Of a DNA stretch of 11,238 bases, positions 1 to 6,934 are shown in pieces. A program made the position numbers and the translations under genes. The stretch is from JBCDCB01 sp039182735. Its GTDB lineage: Bacteria > Planctomycetota > Phycisphaerae > Phycisphaerales > UBA1924. The stretch covers positions 1-11,238 of the forward strand of contig JBCDCB010000053.1 of the NCBI GenBank assembly GCA_039182735.1. Direction: 5' to 3'. The notes under the pieces are model-generated. The model was given only the letters and a program-made list of their open reading frames with translations, had not been told where the DNA came from and did no database searches. Each line of letters opens with the position of its first letter. Position 1 is the first letter of the stretch.

Positions 1-26
1 AGATCCTTCGAGTAGGCGACCGGCAT
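1..26 (-). CDS. Possible 5' end of a further minus-strand gene (partial)
   Basis: An ATG on the minus strand at 26-24 opens a frame reading MPVAYSKD before the window ends. It is preceded by the purine-rich tract GGAAGGGG (plus 32-39) with a 5-nt gap, a plausible Shine-Dalgarno. It lies 111 bp beyond the stop of the S41 protease on the same strand, so it could be the next gene of that cluster. Eight codons are too few to assign a function. The call rests only on the start codon, the ribosome-binding tract and the co-directional position. Confidence 0.3.
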
Positions 27-137
27 CCGAGCCCCTTCCCGGCCCGCTCCTTCGGGCCGAGCGTGAGAGTACGACGGCCGCTCGCGATGCGCAACCGGAC
101 ACGCGCCGTGCGGCGCTACAAAGCGAAGAAAAACGCT
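27..137. other. Intergenic region downstream of the second protease, with two small hairpins
   Basis: This 111-bp stretch follows the protease stop codon. It holds a 5-bp GC stem with a GTGC loop (103-107 / 112-116) and a 7-bp stem at 40-59, listed separately. The minus strand has a short TTTTT run (plus 128-132) just after the stop codon, but it precedes the hairpins instead of following them, so no classical intrinsic terminator can be called. I see no coding sequence other than the possible start at 26. Confidence 0.35.
40..59 (-). terminator. Perfect 7-bp hairpin, possible transcript end
   Basis: Arms CGGCCCG (40-46) and CGGGCCG (53-59) pair perfectly around a 6-nt loop. The element lies between the protease stop and the possible next start codon. 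No T-run follows it on either strand, so it is not a standard Rho-independent terminator. It could be a Rho-assisted end, an RNA-stabilising hairpin or chance in GC-rich DNA. Its minus-strand 3' edge abuts the putative Shine-Dalgarno of the gene starting at 26. Confidence 0.25.
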
Positions 138-3100
138 CTAGCGGTCCTGCTCGGAGATGCCGAAGCCGGAGCGGTCAGGACCATCGGGCGCCGGGACCGG
201 CGTGTAGCCCTCGCGTTCGATCGCGCCGAGGAGGTACTCGATGGCGGCGTCGAGCTGCGGCTCGCGTCCGTTGACGTAGAGGGCGGGGTCTTCGAGGACT
301 TCGATGTCGGGATCGACGCCGTGCCCTTCGACGCCCCATGTGCCGTCCTTCTCGTAGAAGGCGAAGGCGGGGATGCGGGCGGCGGTGCCGTCCACGAAGG
401 CGGGGGATCCGCCGATGCCGACGAGCCCGCCCCAGGTGCGCGTGCCGATGACGGGTCCGAGGCCGGCCTTCTTGAAGAGGTAGGGGAACATGTCACCGCC
501 CGAGGCAGAGAGGGAGTTGGCGAGCATGGCCTTGGGCCCGAAGTGACCCATGCCTGGGATGGGCCAGCCCTTCCCGTTGCGGATGGCGAAGTAGGCCATG
601 GGCTTGTTGTCGAGCAGGTCGATCATGGTGGGGGGCCCGATGACGTAGCCGCCGGCGTTCCAGCGGTCGTCGATGATCATGGCGGGCTTGTTGGACTGCC
701 CGAAGAGCTGGCGGACCATGTCGTTGATGCCGGGCTGCGAGACGTTCTGGATGTAGGCGTACCCGACGCGCCCGCCGTAGTGGTAATCGACGTAGGCGCG
801 GTTGGACTCGACCCAGTCGCGGTAGCGCTGCAGGCCCTCGCTGCCGAGGGTCTTGACGACCACACGGCGGGCGTCGTCATCGATCACGGGCTTGTCGGAC
901 ACGGTGAGCTCGATGGTCTTGTTCGCGAGCCCGACAAACGCGGCCCATGGGTCCTTCGAGGTGTTCACGGGCGTGCCATTCACCGCGAGGAGGAAGTCGC
1001 CCTCGTTCACATCGAGCCCGGGCGCGGCGAGGGGGCTGCGCGCGTCGGTGTCCCACTTGGCGCCCTGCACAAAGCGGCTGATGACGTAGCGCGGGCCGGC
1101 GTTGGTCTCGACGAGTTCGTAGTCCGCGGCGAGCAGCCCGACGGGGGTCGAGGGCTGGTCTTCCTGTGTGCCGGGGCGGTAGTAGGCGTGCCCGACGTTC
1201 AGTTCGCTGATCATCTCCTGGATGATGAAGGTGAGGTCGTCGCGCTGGGTGGCCTCGGCGAGGAGAGGCTCGTAGCGGCTGCGCTCGCCGGCCCAATCGA
1301 CGCCGTGCATGCCCGGGTCGTAGAAGTAGTCGCGGAAGATGCGCCACGATTCGTGGAAGATCTGCGTCCACTCGTCGCGCGGGTCGATGACGGCGTGCAT
1401 GGTGTCGGTGGGGACGGTGTCCTCGATCTTCTGGTCGGCCTTGGCTTCGATGACCGCCATGTCGCCCGACTTGAAGACGAGCAGGTGCTCGCCGTCCGCC
1501 GCGATCTGGATGACGCTCGCGTCCTCGACCACGGTTTCCTCTTCGGGGTCGTCGGCGTGCATGTCGAAGAGCATGACGCGGGTCTCCCCGCCGAAGGTGC
1601 CGAATCGCTCGTAGAGCAGTGCGCCGCCTTCGTTGACGTAGAGATCGCCGAAGTTGCCCGGCTCGACCGGGAGCTGGATCGCGCGGGATTCGAAGCCCTC
1701 AAGATCGATCGCGATGGGATCGGGCTCGGCTTCTTCTTCCGCTTCGGCGTCTTCATCGCCTTCGGAGTCGGCGTCCTCGTCGTCCGCGTCTTCTTCCTCG
1801 TCCTTCGCCTCTTCCTCGTCGCTCTTGGCGAGCATCGGGGAGGCGACGTCTTCGCGGAGCGGCACGGCGAGGAGGACCTCGGTATCGACCTGGATCATGT
1901 CGTAGCGCGAGCCGCTGAACTGCGGGATCGTGTCGAAGTGGCGGTCGCTGACGAAGTAGAGGAAGTCCCCGTCGCGATCGAACTGCGGGGAGAAGTCGTG
2001 GAACATGTCGTCGGTGACCTGGGTCATCGCGCCGTCGGCGACTTCGTAGAGCCAGATGGAGGAGTGGTTGTTGTCGGTGCCGAGGGTGAAGGCGAGCCAG
2101 GCGCCGTCGTGCGACCACGAGAGCTGCGGGGCGTTCTGCCACTCATCGGTGACAATGTTCCGGGTGTTGCCCGACTCGACGTTGTGGAGCCAGATGCGCC
2201 CCATGTCGTCGATCATCGCGACGTGCTCGCTGTCGGGCGACCAGCCGCGCATGGTTCGGTAGCCGGGGCCGAGGTCGGTGACGCGCGTGGCGGTCTCGGG
2301 CTTGCCGGCCTCCATGAGCCAGAGGTCGGTCTCGCCGTCGCGATCGCTGATGTAAGCGATGTGCGCGCCGTCGGGTGACCAGACGGCCTGGCGGTCGTGC
2401 GCCGTGGCGTCGGCGACGAGGTGGCGCGTGACGCCTTCCTTGGCGGGGTTGGACCAGATGTCGCCGCGCGCCGTGATGAGCACGCGCTTGCCGCTGGGCG
2501 AGATGGAGCCCGCGGTGATGTTCTCGCTGAAGTCGATGCGCTCGGGGCGGAGGCGTGGGCGCTCGCCGGGGATGATGATGTCCACCTCGCGCAGACGGTT
2601 GTCGGCCAGGCTGTAGAGGTAGAGCCCGGGCCCGCTCTGCAGAACGATCTCGCCCTGGCCGCGTTCGCCGGGACCGACGGACATCGACTTGACGTCGAAC
2701 TCGTCGAATCGGGTGATCTGCTCACGCCGGTTCGTGTTGGTGTCGTACGCCCAGACGTTCCAGCGGTGCTCGGGTCCCTGGTCGGAGAGGTAGTACACCG
2801 TGTCGCCGATCCAATGCGGCTGGGTGTCGGTGCCTTCCCATTCGGTCATGCGCCGAGATTCGTACGTCTCGAGATTGAAGAGCCAGATGTCGGTCGCCCA
2901 CCCGCCGCGATAGCGCTTCCACGTGCGCGCGTCGCGCGTAAAGGGTGTGTAGGCGAGCCACTCGCCGTCTTCGTGGATCGACGCTCGCGCGCCGGTCGGA
3001 ACATTGATGCGTTCCCACATCCCGCCATCGGCATCGACGGTGAAGAGCTGGTCGAGCCTCCGGTACCCGGCGAGGCCCGCGGTGTAGAAGAGCAGTTCGT

Positions 3101-3476
3101 CGTCGCCGACCCAGTCGTTGAGTGTCTCGTTGCCGGGGTGGTGGGTGAGCCGCTTGGCGATGCCGCCGTCGGTGGGGACGGTGTAGACGTCGCGATCGCC
3201 CTCGTAGTTGCCGACGAAGGCGATGGTCTCGCCGTCGGGGCTGAAGCGGGGGGTGTCTTCTGGTCCGTCGGGTGAGGCGACCTTGGTGGCGACGCCGCCC
3301 TCTCGGGGGACGAGCCACAGGTCGTTGGCGTAGCCGAAGACGACGTGCGTGGCGCTGACGTCGGGCTCGCGGATCATCATCGCGTCGGGTCGGAAGCCCT
3401 GCTGCGCGAGCGCGCTGGCGCTCCCGGCGAGGGCAAGGCCGGCGACCAGCAGCCGGCGTGCATCGAGGTAGCGCAT
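138..3476 (-). CDS. Secreted tricorn-like S41 family serine protease (PD40 propeller, PDZ, S41)
   Basis: This 1112-residue protein is predicted to cleave peptides outside the cytoplasm. Residues 1-24 form a signal peptide: Arg at 2, 7 and 8, a hydrophobic core, then ALA before Gln25. Residues 25 to about 545 carry beta-propeller repeats of PD40 type (SPDG near 79 and 369, and WSHDG). An acidic Asp/Glu stretch covers about 550-586. A tricorn C1-like region starts near the DEWTQIFHESW motif, a PDZ-like region (NEGDFLLAVNGTPV) follows, then the S41 domain. Catalytic candidates are H763 (in GHAYY), S992 (in SASGGDMFPY) and E1050 (in VEGHGVDPD). The Ser-Glu spacing is 58, as in Thermoplasma tricorn (S965, E1023). 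Gly762 stands where tricorn has Ser745, beside the histidine. Length fits the family (about 1070-1110). The start is fixed by a strong Shine-Dalgarno and the signal peptide. It is probably cotranscribed with the protease 29 bp upstream. Family is well supported; substrate unknown. Confidence 0.93.
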   Translation of the reverse strand: MRYLDARRLLVAGLALAGSASALAQQGFRPDAMMIREPDVSATHVVFGYANDLWLVPREGGVATKVASPDGPEDTPRFSPDGETIAFVGNYEGDRDVYTVPTDGGIAKRLTHHPGNETLNDWVGDDELLFYTAGLAGYRRLDQLFTVDADGGMWERINVPTGARASIHEDGEWLAYTPFTRDARTWKRYRGGWATDIWLFNLETYESRRMTEWEGTDTQPHWIGDTVYYLSDQGPEHRWNVWAYDTNTNRREQITRFDEFDVKSMSVGPGERGQGEIVLQSGPGLYLYSLADNRLREVDIIIPGERPRLRPERIDFSENITAGSISPSGKRVLITARGDIWSNPAKEGVTRHLVADATAHDRQAVWSPDGAHIAYISDRDGETDLWLMEAGKPETATRVTDLGPGYRTMRGWSPDSEHVAMIDDMGRIWLHNVESGNTRNIVTDEWQNAPQLSWSHDGAWLAFTLGTDNNHSSIWLYEVADGAMTQVTDDMFHDFSPQFDRDGDFLYFVSDRHFDTIPQFSGSRYDMIQVDTEVLLAVPLREDVASPMLAKSDEEEAKDEEEDADDEDADSEGDEDAEAEEEAEPDPIAIDLEGFESRAIQLPVEPGNFGDLYVNEGGALLYERFGTFGGETRVMLFDMHADDPEEETVVEDASVIQIAADGEHLLVFKSGDMAVIEAKADQKIEDTVPTDTMHAVIDPRDEWTQIFHESWRIFRDYFYDPGMHGVDWAGERSRYEPLLAEATQRDDLTFIIQEMISELNVGHAYYRPGTQEDQPSTPVGLLAADYELVETNAGPRYVISRFVQGAKWDTDARSPLAAPGLDVNEGDFLLAVNGTPVNTSKDPWAAFVGLANKTIELTVSDKPVIDDDARRVVVKTLGSEGLQRYRDWVESNRAYVDYHYGGRVGYAYIQNVSQPGINDMVRQLFGQSNKPAMIIDDRWNAGGYVIGPPTMIDLLDNKPMAYFAIRNGKGWPIPGMGHFGPKAMLANSLSASGGDMFPYLFKKAGLGPVIGTRTWGGLVGIGGSPAFVDGTAARIPAFAFYEKDGTWGVEGHGVDPDIEVLEDPALYVNGREPQLDAAIEYLLGAIEREGYTPVPAPDGPDRSGFGISEQDR

Positions 3477-3482
3477 CGGGGT

Positions 3483-3489
3483 CTCCTTT
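3483..3489 (-). promoter_or_regulatory. Strong ribosome-binding site of the second protease
   Basis: The minus strand reads AAAGGAG here, 6 nt before the ATG at 3476. It is the best Shine-Dalgarno in the window and lies in the 29-bp gap after the upstream protease stop (3506-3508). This fixes the start and supports independent translation initiation on a shared mRNA. Confidence 0.75.
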
Positions 3490-3505
3490 GCAGTCTCTGT
3501 CTGGC

Positions 3506-6500
3506 TCAGTCGAGTCGTTTCATGAGGTCTTCGAAGGCGGCGCGGAGCTGCGGGCGTTCACCGCGCGCTTCGTTGGTGGGCGTGCGCGTGACCAGCACAT
3601 CGGGCACCGCGCCGTTGTTCTCCATGTCGGTCCCGTCGGGCAGGTACCACCCGCGGAAAGGGCGACGGACGAAGTTACCGTCAACGAGCCCGATCGCGCC
3701 GGTCGAGATCACGCTCCCGTGCGTTTCGGTCCCGACAAGGTTCCCGCGATCGAGGTTCTTGAACGCGTGCGAAAGGATCTCCGCGTTCGAGTACGACTTC
3801 TCGTCACACAACACGTTGATGGGCTGCGTGTACCGTTGGATGAACAGGCGGTCGCGCGGGTACCGCCACGGCTCATCCGGCGCACCGCGACCGATGGTGT
3901 ACGAGTGCGGCGTCACCATGATCGACGACAGGATTCGGTCGGTTGTCCACCCGCCGCCGTTGGAACGCACGTCGATGAGCAGGCCGTCCTTGCCGTCTGC
4001 CGCCGCAAAGAGGTCGCGCTCGAAGTCGTAGAGCGAGGACGTGCCCATCGCGCGGATGTGCAGGTACCCGAGGCGTCCGCCGGACCACTCGTCCACGAGC
4101 GCGCGGTTCTCGCGCTGCCACTGCTCGTAGCGCAGCGTGGACTCGGCCCCGTACCCGATCGGTGTGAGCAGCAGCGTGAGGCGCTGCCCGTCGCGCAGGA
4201 TCGTGACGGCGGTCTCTTCGCCAACGCGTCCTTTGAGTCTGGACTCGAGGGTTTCGTTGCGCTCAAAGGTCTCGAACTCGATCTCGTTGATGATGTCGCC
4301 CGCTTGCAGACGCATGTTGCCGGTAGCGGCGGGGCCGTTCTCAATGACATTCGTCACGCGGAACGCGAGGGGCCCGCGGGGCCCATCGATCGGTTCGGCG
4401 TCGATGCCCAGGCGGCCGTTCGCCTGCCGCAGCGGGTTGCTTGCGCTGGGGCCGCGGAACCCCATGTGCGAGGCGGCGAGCTCGCCGACGAAGCGGTTCC
4501 CGATGAGGCGGAAGGCCGACTCCGTGCGCGTGCGCACCGCGAGGTCGAGGTACCGCTGTGTGAGCGCGTCCCAGTCCATGCCCTTCATGGTGGGGTGGTA
4601 GAAGGTGTCGCCCAGCTCGCGCGCGCCCTCGAGAAACTTCTGCTCGGCGAGGGCCGCTTTGTTGATGCGGAGGTCGAAGTCGATGGGCAGCGATTCGTTG
4701 TCGCCGCCGCCCGGCGCGACGGTGCCCGCCGTGCCGCCTCGGACGTAGACCACCTTGTCACCCTTCAGAGAGACGTGCTGCACGCTGGCGGAATCGCCGA
4801 GGCGCTCGCGTTCGCGCTCGCCGAAGGTCTGCTGCGAGAAGAGCGCGCGCCCGCCGGGTTCGTCCGCGGTGAAGACCACGCGGTCGCCGCCCGGCGTGAG
4901 CGCGAGCGATGACTCGTTGCCCGTCAGCGACGTCACGCGCTGCAAGCGGCGGAACGCATCGTCGAGCAGCGTGAGGTCGATCTCGTAGGGCTCCACCGCG
5001 GGTTCGAAGTCACCATCGGGCTCTGCCGGCAACGGCTTGCGCTTGCCCGCGGCTTCGGTGGCTTCGTCGAAGTACGCGCGCAGGTCCGCGTCGCTCATCG
5101 TCTCCATCGCCGGGTCCAGGAAGACCATCCATACGTCGAGTTCGTCGGCGACGCGCGTCGAGAGGAACGCGAGCACACGCCCGTCGGCGCTGAAGCGCGG
5201 GTTCGATTCGTTGTCCGGGTGACGCGTGATGTTCACACGATCGCTCGGGTTCTCCACCGACGCGATCCAGATATCGGTGTTGTAGTCCATGTCGTCGATG
5301 GCGTAGGCAATGTGCTTGCCGTCGGGTGCCCACGTGTATTCGACGAAGAAGTCCCAGTGCTCGATCAGGACACGTTCGTCGCCGGTCTCGAGGTTGCGAA
5401 CGACGATGTCGCCGCGCTCACGCCGGTAGGCGAGGTGCGTGCCGTCGGGCGAGGGCGTGGGGTCGTGCAGGTTCTCGTCGGCGCGGACGATCTGCCGCAC
5501 GTCGAACTTGATCGCGTCGTGCCAGCGTTCGCCGGGGTGGGGCTCGTCGGAGGCGTCTCCCTCGCCCTCCGCGTCGTCGTCCGTCTCGCCGTCGGCGTCC
5601 TCATCAACGGGCTCGTCCTCGGCCTCTTCTGGCTCGAAAGCGTCCTTCACTTCCGTCCGAGTGAGTTCAACGGTCGCGGCGTAGATCGCGCTGGTTTCGC
5701 CGCCCCGATCGGAGGTGAAGTAGAGCGTCGTCCCGTCAGGCGACCACGCGATGCTGCGCTCGCGCCATTCGTCAGTCGTGACGCGCCGCGTCGGGCTGTT
5801 GTCATCGATGTGGCGCACAAAGACGTCGCCGAACGCGACGGTCGCCATGACCTGCCCGTCGGGTGAGAGGCGCGCTTCGCTGACCTCGCCGCGCGCATTC
5901 ATCGCCATGACATCCGCGCCGGCGTCGCTGAACGCGGTGAGCTCGAGCTCGACGGCGCGCGGGCGTTCGTTGGTCAGGTCGATCGTGTAGATCGCGTCCC
6001 ACGCCGAGCACACCGCGACGCTCCCGTCGCGCGCCACGTCCAAGTGGCGCACATCGACCTCACGGAAGTCCGTGACTCGGCGCGCGGCCTGCTCGCCGTC
6101 CGACAGCCCCATCACCCACACGTTGTCGGCGTTCACGTCTCGATCGGAGATGTACGCGATCGTGTTGTTGTCCACCCACCTCGGCACATCGTCGTTGCCG
6201 CGGTGCTGCGTCAGCCGCGTGAACGTGTCGCCCTGTCGATCGAAGAGCCACAGGTCGCGGTTGTCGGCGCCGGCGTAGTTGCGCCGGCTCGCGCGGACGT
6301 TGCCGCGCACGAAGACGACCTTGTTGCCGTCGGGGCTGACCGCGGGCTCGTGCCCGAAGGCGTCGAAGAGCCGCTCGATCGGGCCGCCCGCTGTCGGCAC
6401 GCGATAGGTGCGCGGCGCGCGGTACCAGTCGCCCTCTCGGCGTGAGAAGAGCGTGAGCATCGACTCGCCGTCGAACCCGCTCAGCGTGAGACCGGTGTCC

Positions 6501-6832
6501 TCGTGCGTGACCTGCGTCGCGTCGCCGCCCGAGGTCGGCATGGTGAAGAGGTTCTCGTACCCGTCCCGATCGCTCTGGAAGGCGATGGTGGAGCCGTCGG
6601 GGGACCACGCCGAACGTGTCTCGTCGGAGTCGGCGGAGGTGAGCCGGGTGGCCTCGCCACCGCTGACCGGGGCTTTCCACAGGTCGCCGCGCCACGAGAA
6701 GGCGATGTGCTCACCGTCCGGGCTGATGGAGGGGAAGAGCGGGAGATCGACCTCGGCGCCGACGGCGTGGGACGCGAGCGACGATGTGACGGTGACGACG
6801 GCGCACAGGGCGCCGAGTGTTCCTCGGGACAT
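3506..6832 (-). CDS. Secreted tricorn-like S41 family serine protease, paralog of the downstream gene
   Basis: This is a predicted extracytoplasmic peptidase of 1108 residues. The frame stays open to an ATG at 6898, but I place the start at 6832. That ATG has GAGAGAGGG 6 nt upstream and begins a clear signal peptide (MSRGTLGALCAVV, VGA before Glu27), whereas the extra 22 residues are Arg/Ala-rich with no ribosome site. Propeller repeats include SPDGEHIAF near 34, WSPDGSTIAF, SPDGNKVVF, SPDGQVMA and WSPDGTTLYF. An acidic insert at about 398-434 is followed by more blades (SPDGTHLAY, APDGKHIAY, SADGRVLAF). A PDZ-like region spans about 805-890, then the S41 domain. Catalytic candidates are S788-H789 (in AASHMGF), S1015 (in SYSNAEI) and E1071 (in MENNGAVPD). 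Tricorn likewise has an adjacent Ser745-His746 pair. Spacings of 226 and 56 residues resemble tricorn's 219 and 58. It probably heads a two-gene protease operon. Substrate is unknown; a partner peptidase is not visible. Confidence 0.92.
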   Translation of the reverse strand: MSRGTLGALCAVVTVTSSLASHAVGAEVDLPLFPSISPDGEHIAFSWRGDLWKAPVSGGEATRLTSADSDETRSAWSPDGSTIAFQSDRDGYENLFTMPTSGGDATQVTHEDTGLTLSGFDGESMLTLFSRREGDWYRAPRTYRVPTAGGPIERLFDAFGHEPAVSPDGNKVVFVRGNVRASRRNYAGADNRDLWLFDRQGDTFTRLTQHRGNDDVPRWVDNNTIAYISDRDVNADNVWVMGLSDGEQAARRVTDFREVDVRHLDVARDGSVAVCSAWDAIYTIDLTNERPRAVELELTAFSDAGADVMAMNARGEVSEARLSPDGQVMATVAFGDVFVRHIDDNSPTRRVTTDEWRERSIAWSPDGTTLYFTSDRGGETSAIYAATVELTRTEVKDAFEPEEAEDEPVDEDADGETDDDAEGEGDASDEPHPGERWHDAIKFDVRQIVRADENLHDPTPSPDGTHLAYRRERGDIVVRNLETGDERVLIEHWDFFVEYTWAPDGKHIAYAIDDMDYNTDIWIASVENPSDRVNITRHPDNESNPRFSADGRVLAFLSTRVADELDVWMVFLDPAMETMSDADLRAYFDEATEAAGKRKPLPAEPDGDFEPAVEPYEIDLTLLDDAFRRLQRVTSLTGNESSLALTPGGDRVVFTADEPGGRALFSQQTFGERERERLGDSASVQHVSLKGDKVVYVRGGTAGTVAPGGGDNESLPIDFDLRINKAALAEQKFLEGARELGDTFYHPTMKGMDWDALTQRYLDLAVRTRTESAFRLIGNRFVGELAASHMGFRGPSASNPLRQANGRLGIDAEPIDGPRGPLAFRVTNVIENGPAATGNMRLQAGDIINEIEFETFERNETLESRLKGRVGEETAVTILRDGQRLTLLLTPIGYGAESTLRYEQWQRENRALVDEWSGGRLGYLHIRAMGTSSLYDFERDLFAAADGKDGLLIDVRSNGGGWTTDRILSSIMVTPHSYTIGRGAPDEPWRYPRDRLFIQRYTQPINVLCDEKSYSNAEILSHAFKNLDRGNLVGTETHGSVISTGAIGLVDGNFVRRPFRGWYLPDGTDMENNGAVPDVLVTRTPTNEARGERPQLRAAFEDLMKRLD

Positions 6833-6838
6833 GCTGGG

Positions 6839-6847
6839 CCCTCTCTC
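6839..6847 (-). promoter_or_regulatory. Ribosome-binding site deciding the start of the first protease
   Basis: The minus strand reads GAGAGAGGG, 6 nt before the ATG at 6832. The alternative in-frame ATG at 6898 has no such tract and would put 22 polar, Arg-rich residues before the signal peptide, so the shorter form is preferred. Confidence 0.6.
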
Positions 6848-6869
6848 GCCGCGGCGCGCGGCACCCCCC

Positions 6870-6896
6870 CGCGCCGGCGCGATCGATCGCGCGATC
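6870..6896. promoter_or_regulatory. Chain of three overlapping perfect palindromes upstream of the first protease
   Basis: Three perfect palindromes overlap: CGCGCCGGCGCG (6870-6881), GCGCGATCGATCGCGC (6877-6892) and GATCGCGCGATC (6885-6896). They sit about 40-65 bp before the protease start at 6832 and directly downstream of, or overlapping, a TATGAT box on the minus strand. An operator for a dimeric repressor, or a leader hairpin in the mRNA, are both possible. GATC/CG-rich palindromes also arise more easily by chance in GC-rich DNA, so function is only inferred. Confidence 0.35.
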
Positions 6897-6899
6897 ATA
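6894..6899 (-). promoter_or_regulatory. Possible -10 box for the protease operon
   Basis: The minus strand reads TATGAT, five of six matches to the sigma-70 -10 consensus, in the 102-bp gap between the anchored protein's stop and the protease start. I see no good -35 element 16-18 nt upstream and no TG extension, so this is weak. If used, transcription would begin near 6887, inside the palindrome chain, giving a leader of about 55 nt. Confidence 0.3.
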
Positions 6900-6934
6900 C
6901 CGATTGAGAACGTCCGGGATGCGGATCGGGCCCG

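Noticed and set aside
63..2378. A 771-codon open frame on the plus strand, fully antisense to the second protease
   Set aside because: It starts with GTG, has Val/Gly/Asp/Ala-biased composition with no recognisable domain, and lies opposite a gene with clear family motifs, signal peptide and ribosome site. Long antisense frames are expected in GC-rich coding DNA.
3458..4912. A 484-codon open frame on the plus strand antisense to the first protease
   Set aside because: It covers the S41 catalytic region in reverse and crosses the intergenic gap. Its composition is that of a shadow frame and no motif is seen.
6833..6898. Upstream start giving the first protease 22 extra residues
   Set aside because: There is no ribosome site. 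The extra residues are Arg/Ala-rich and would displace an obvious signal peptide, whereas the internal ATG at 6832 has a purine-rich site 6 nt upstream.
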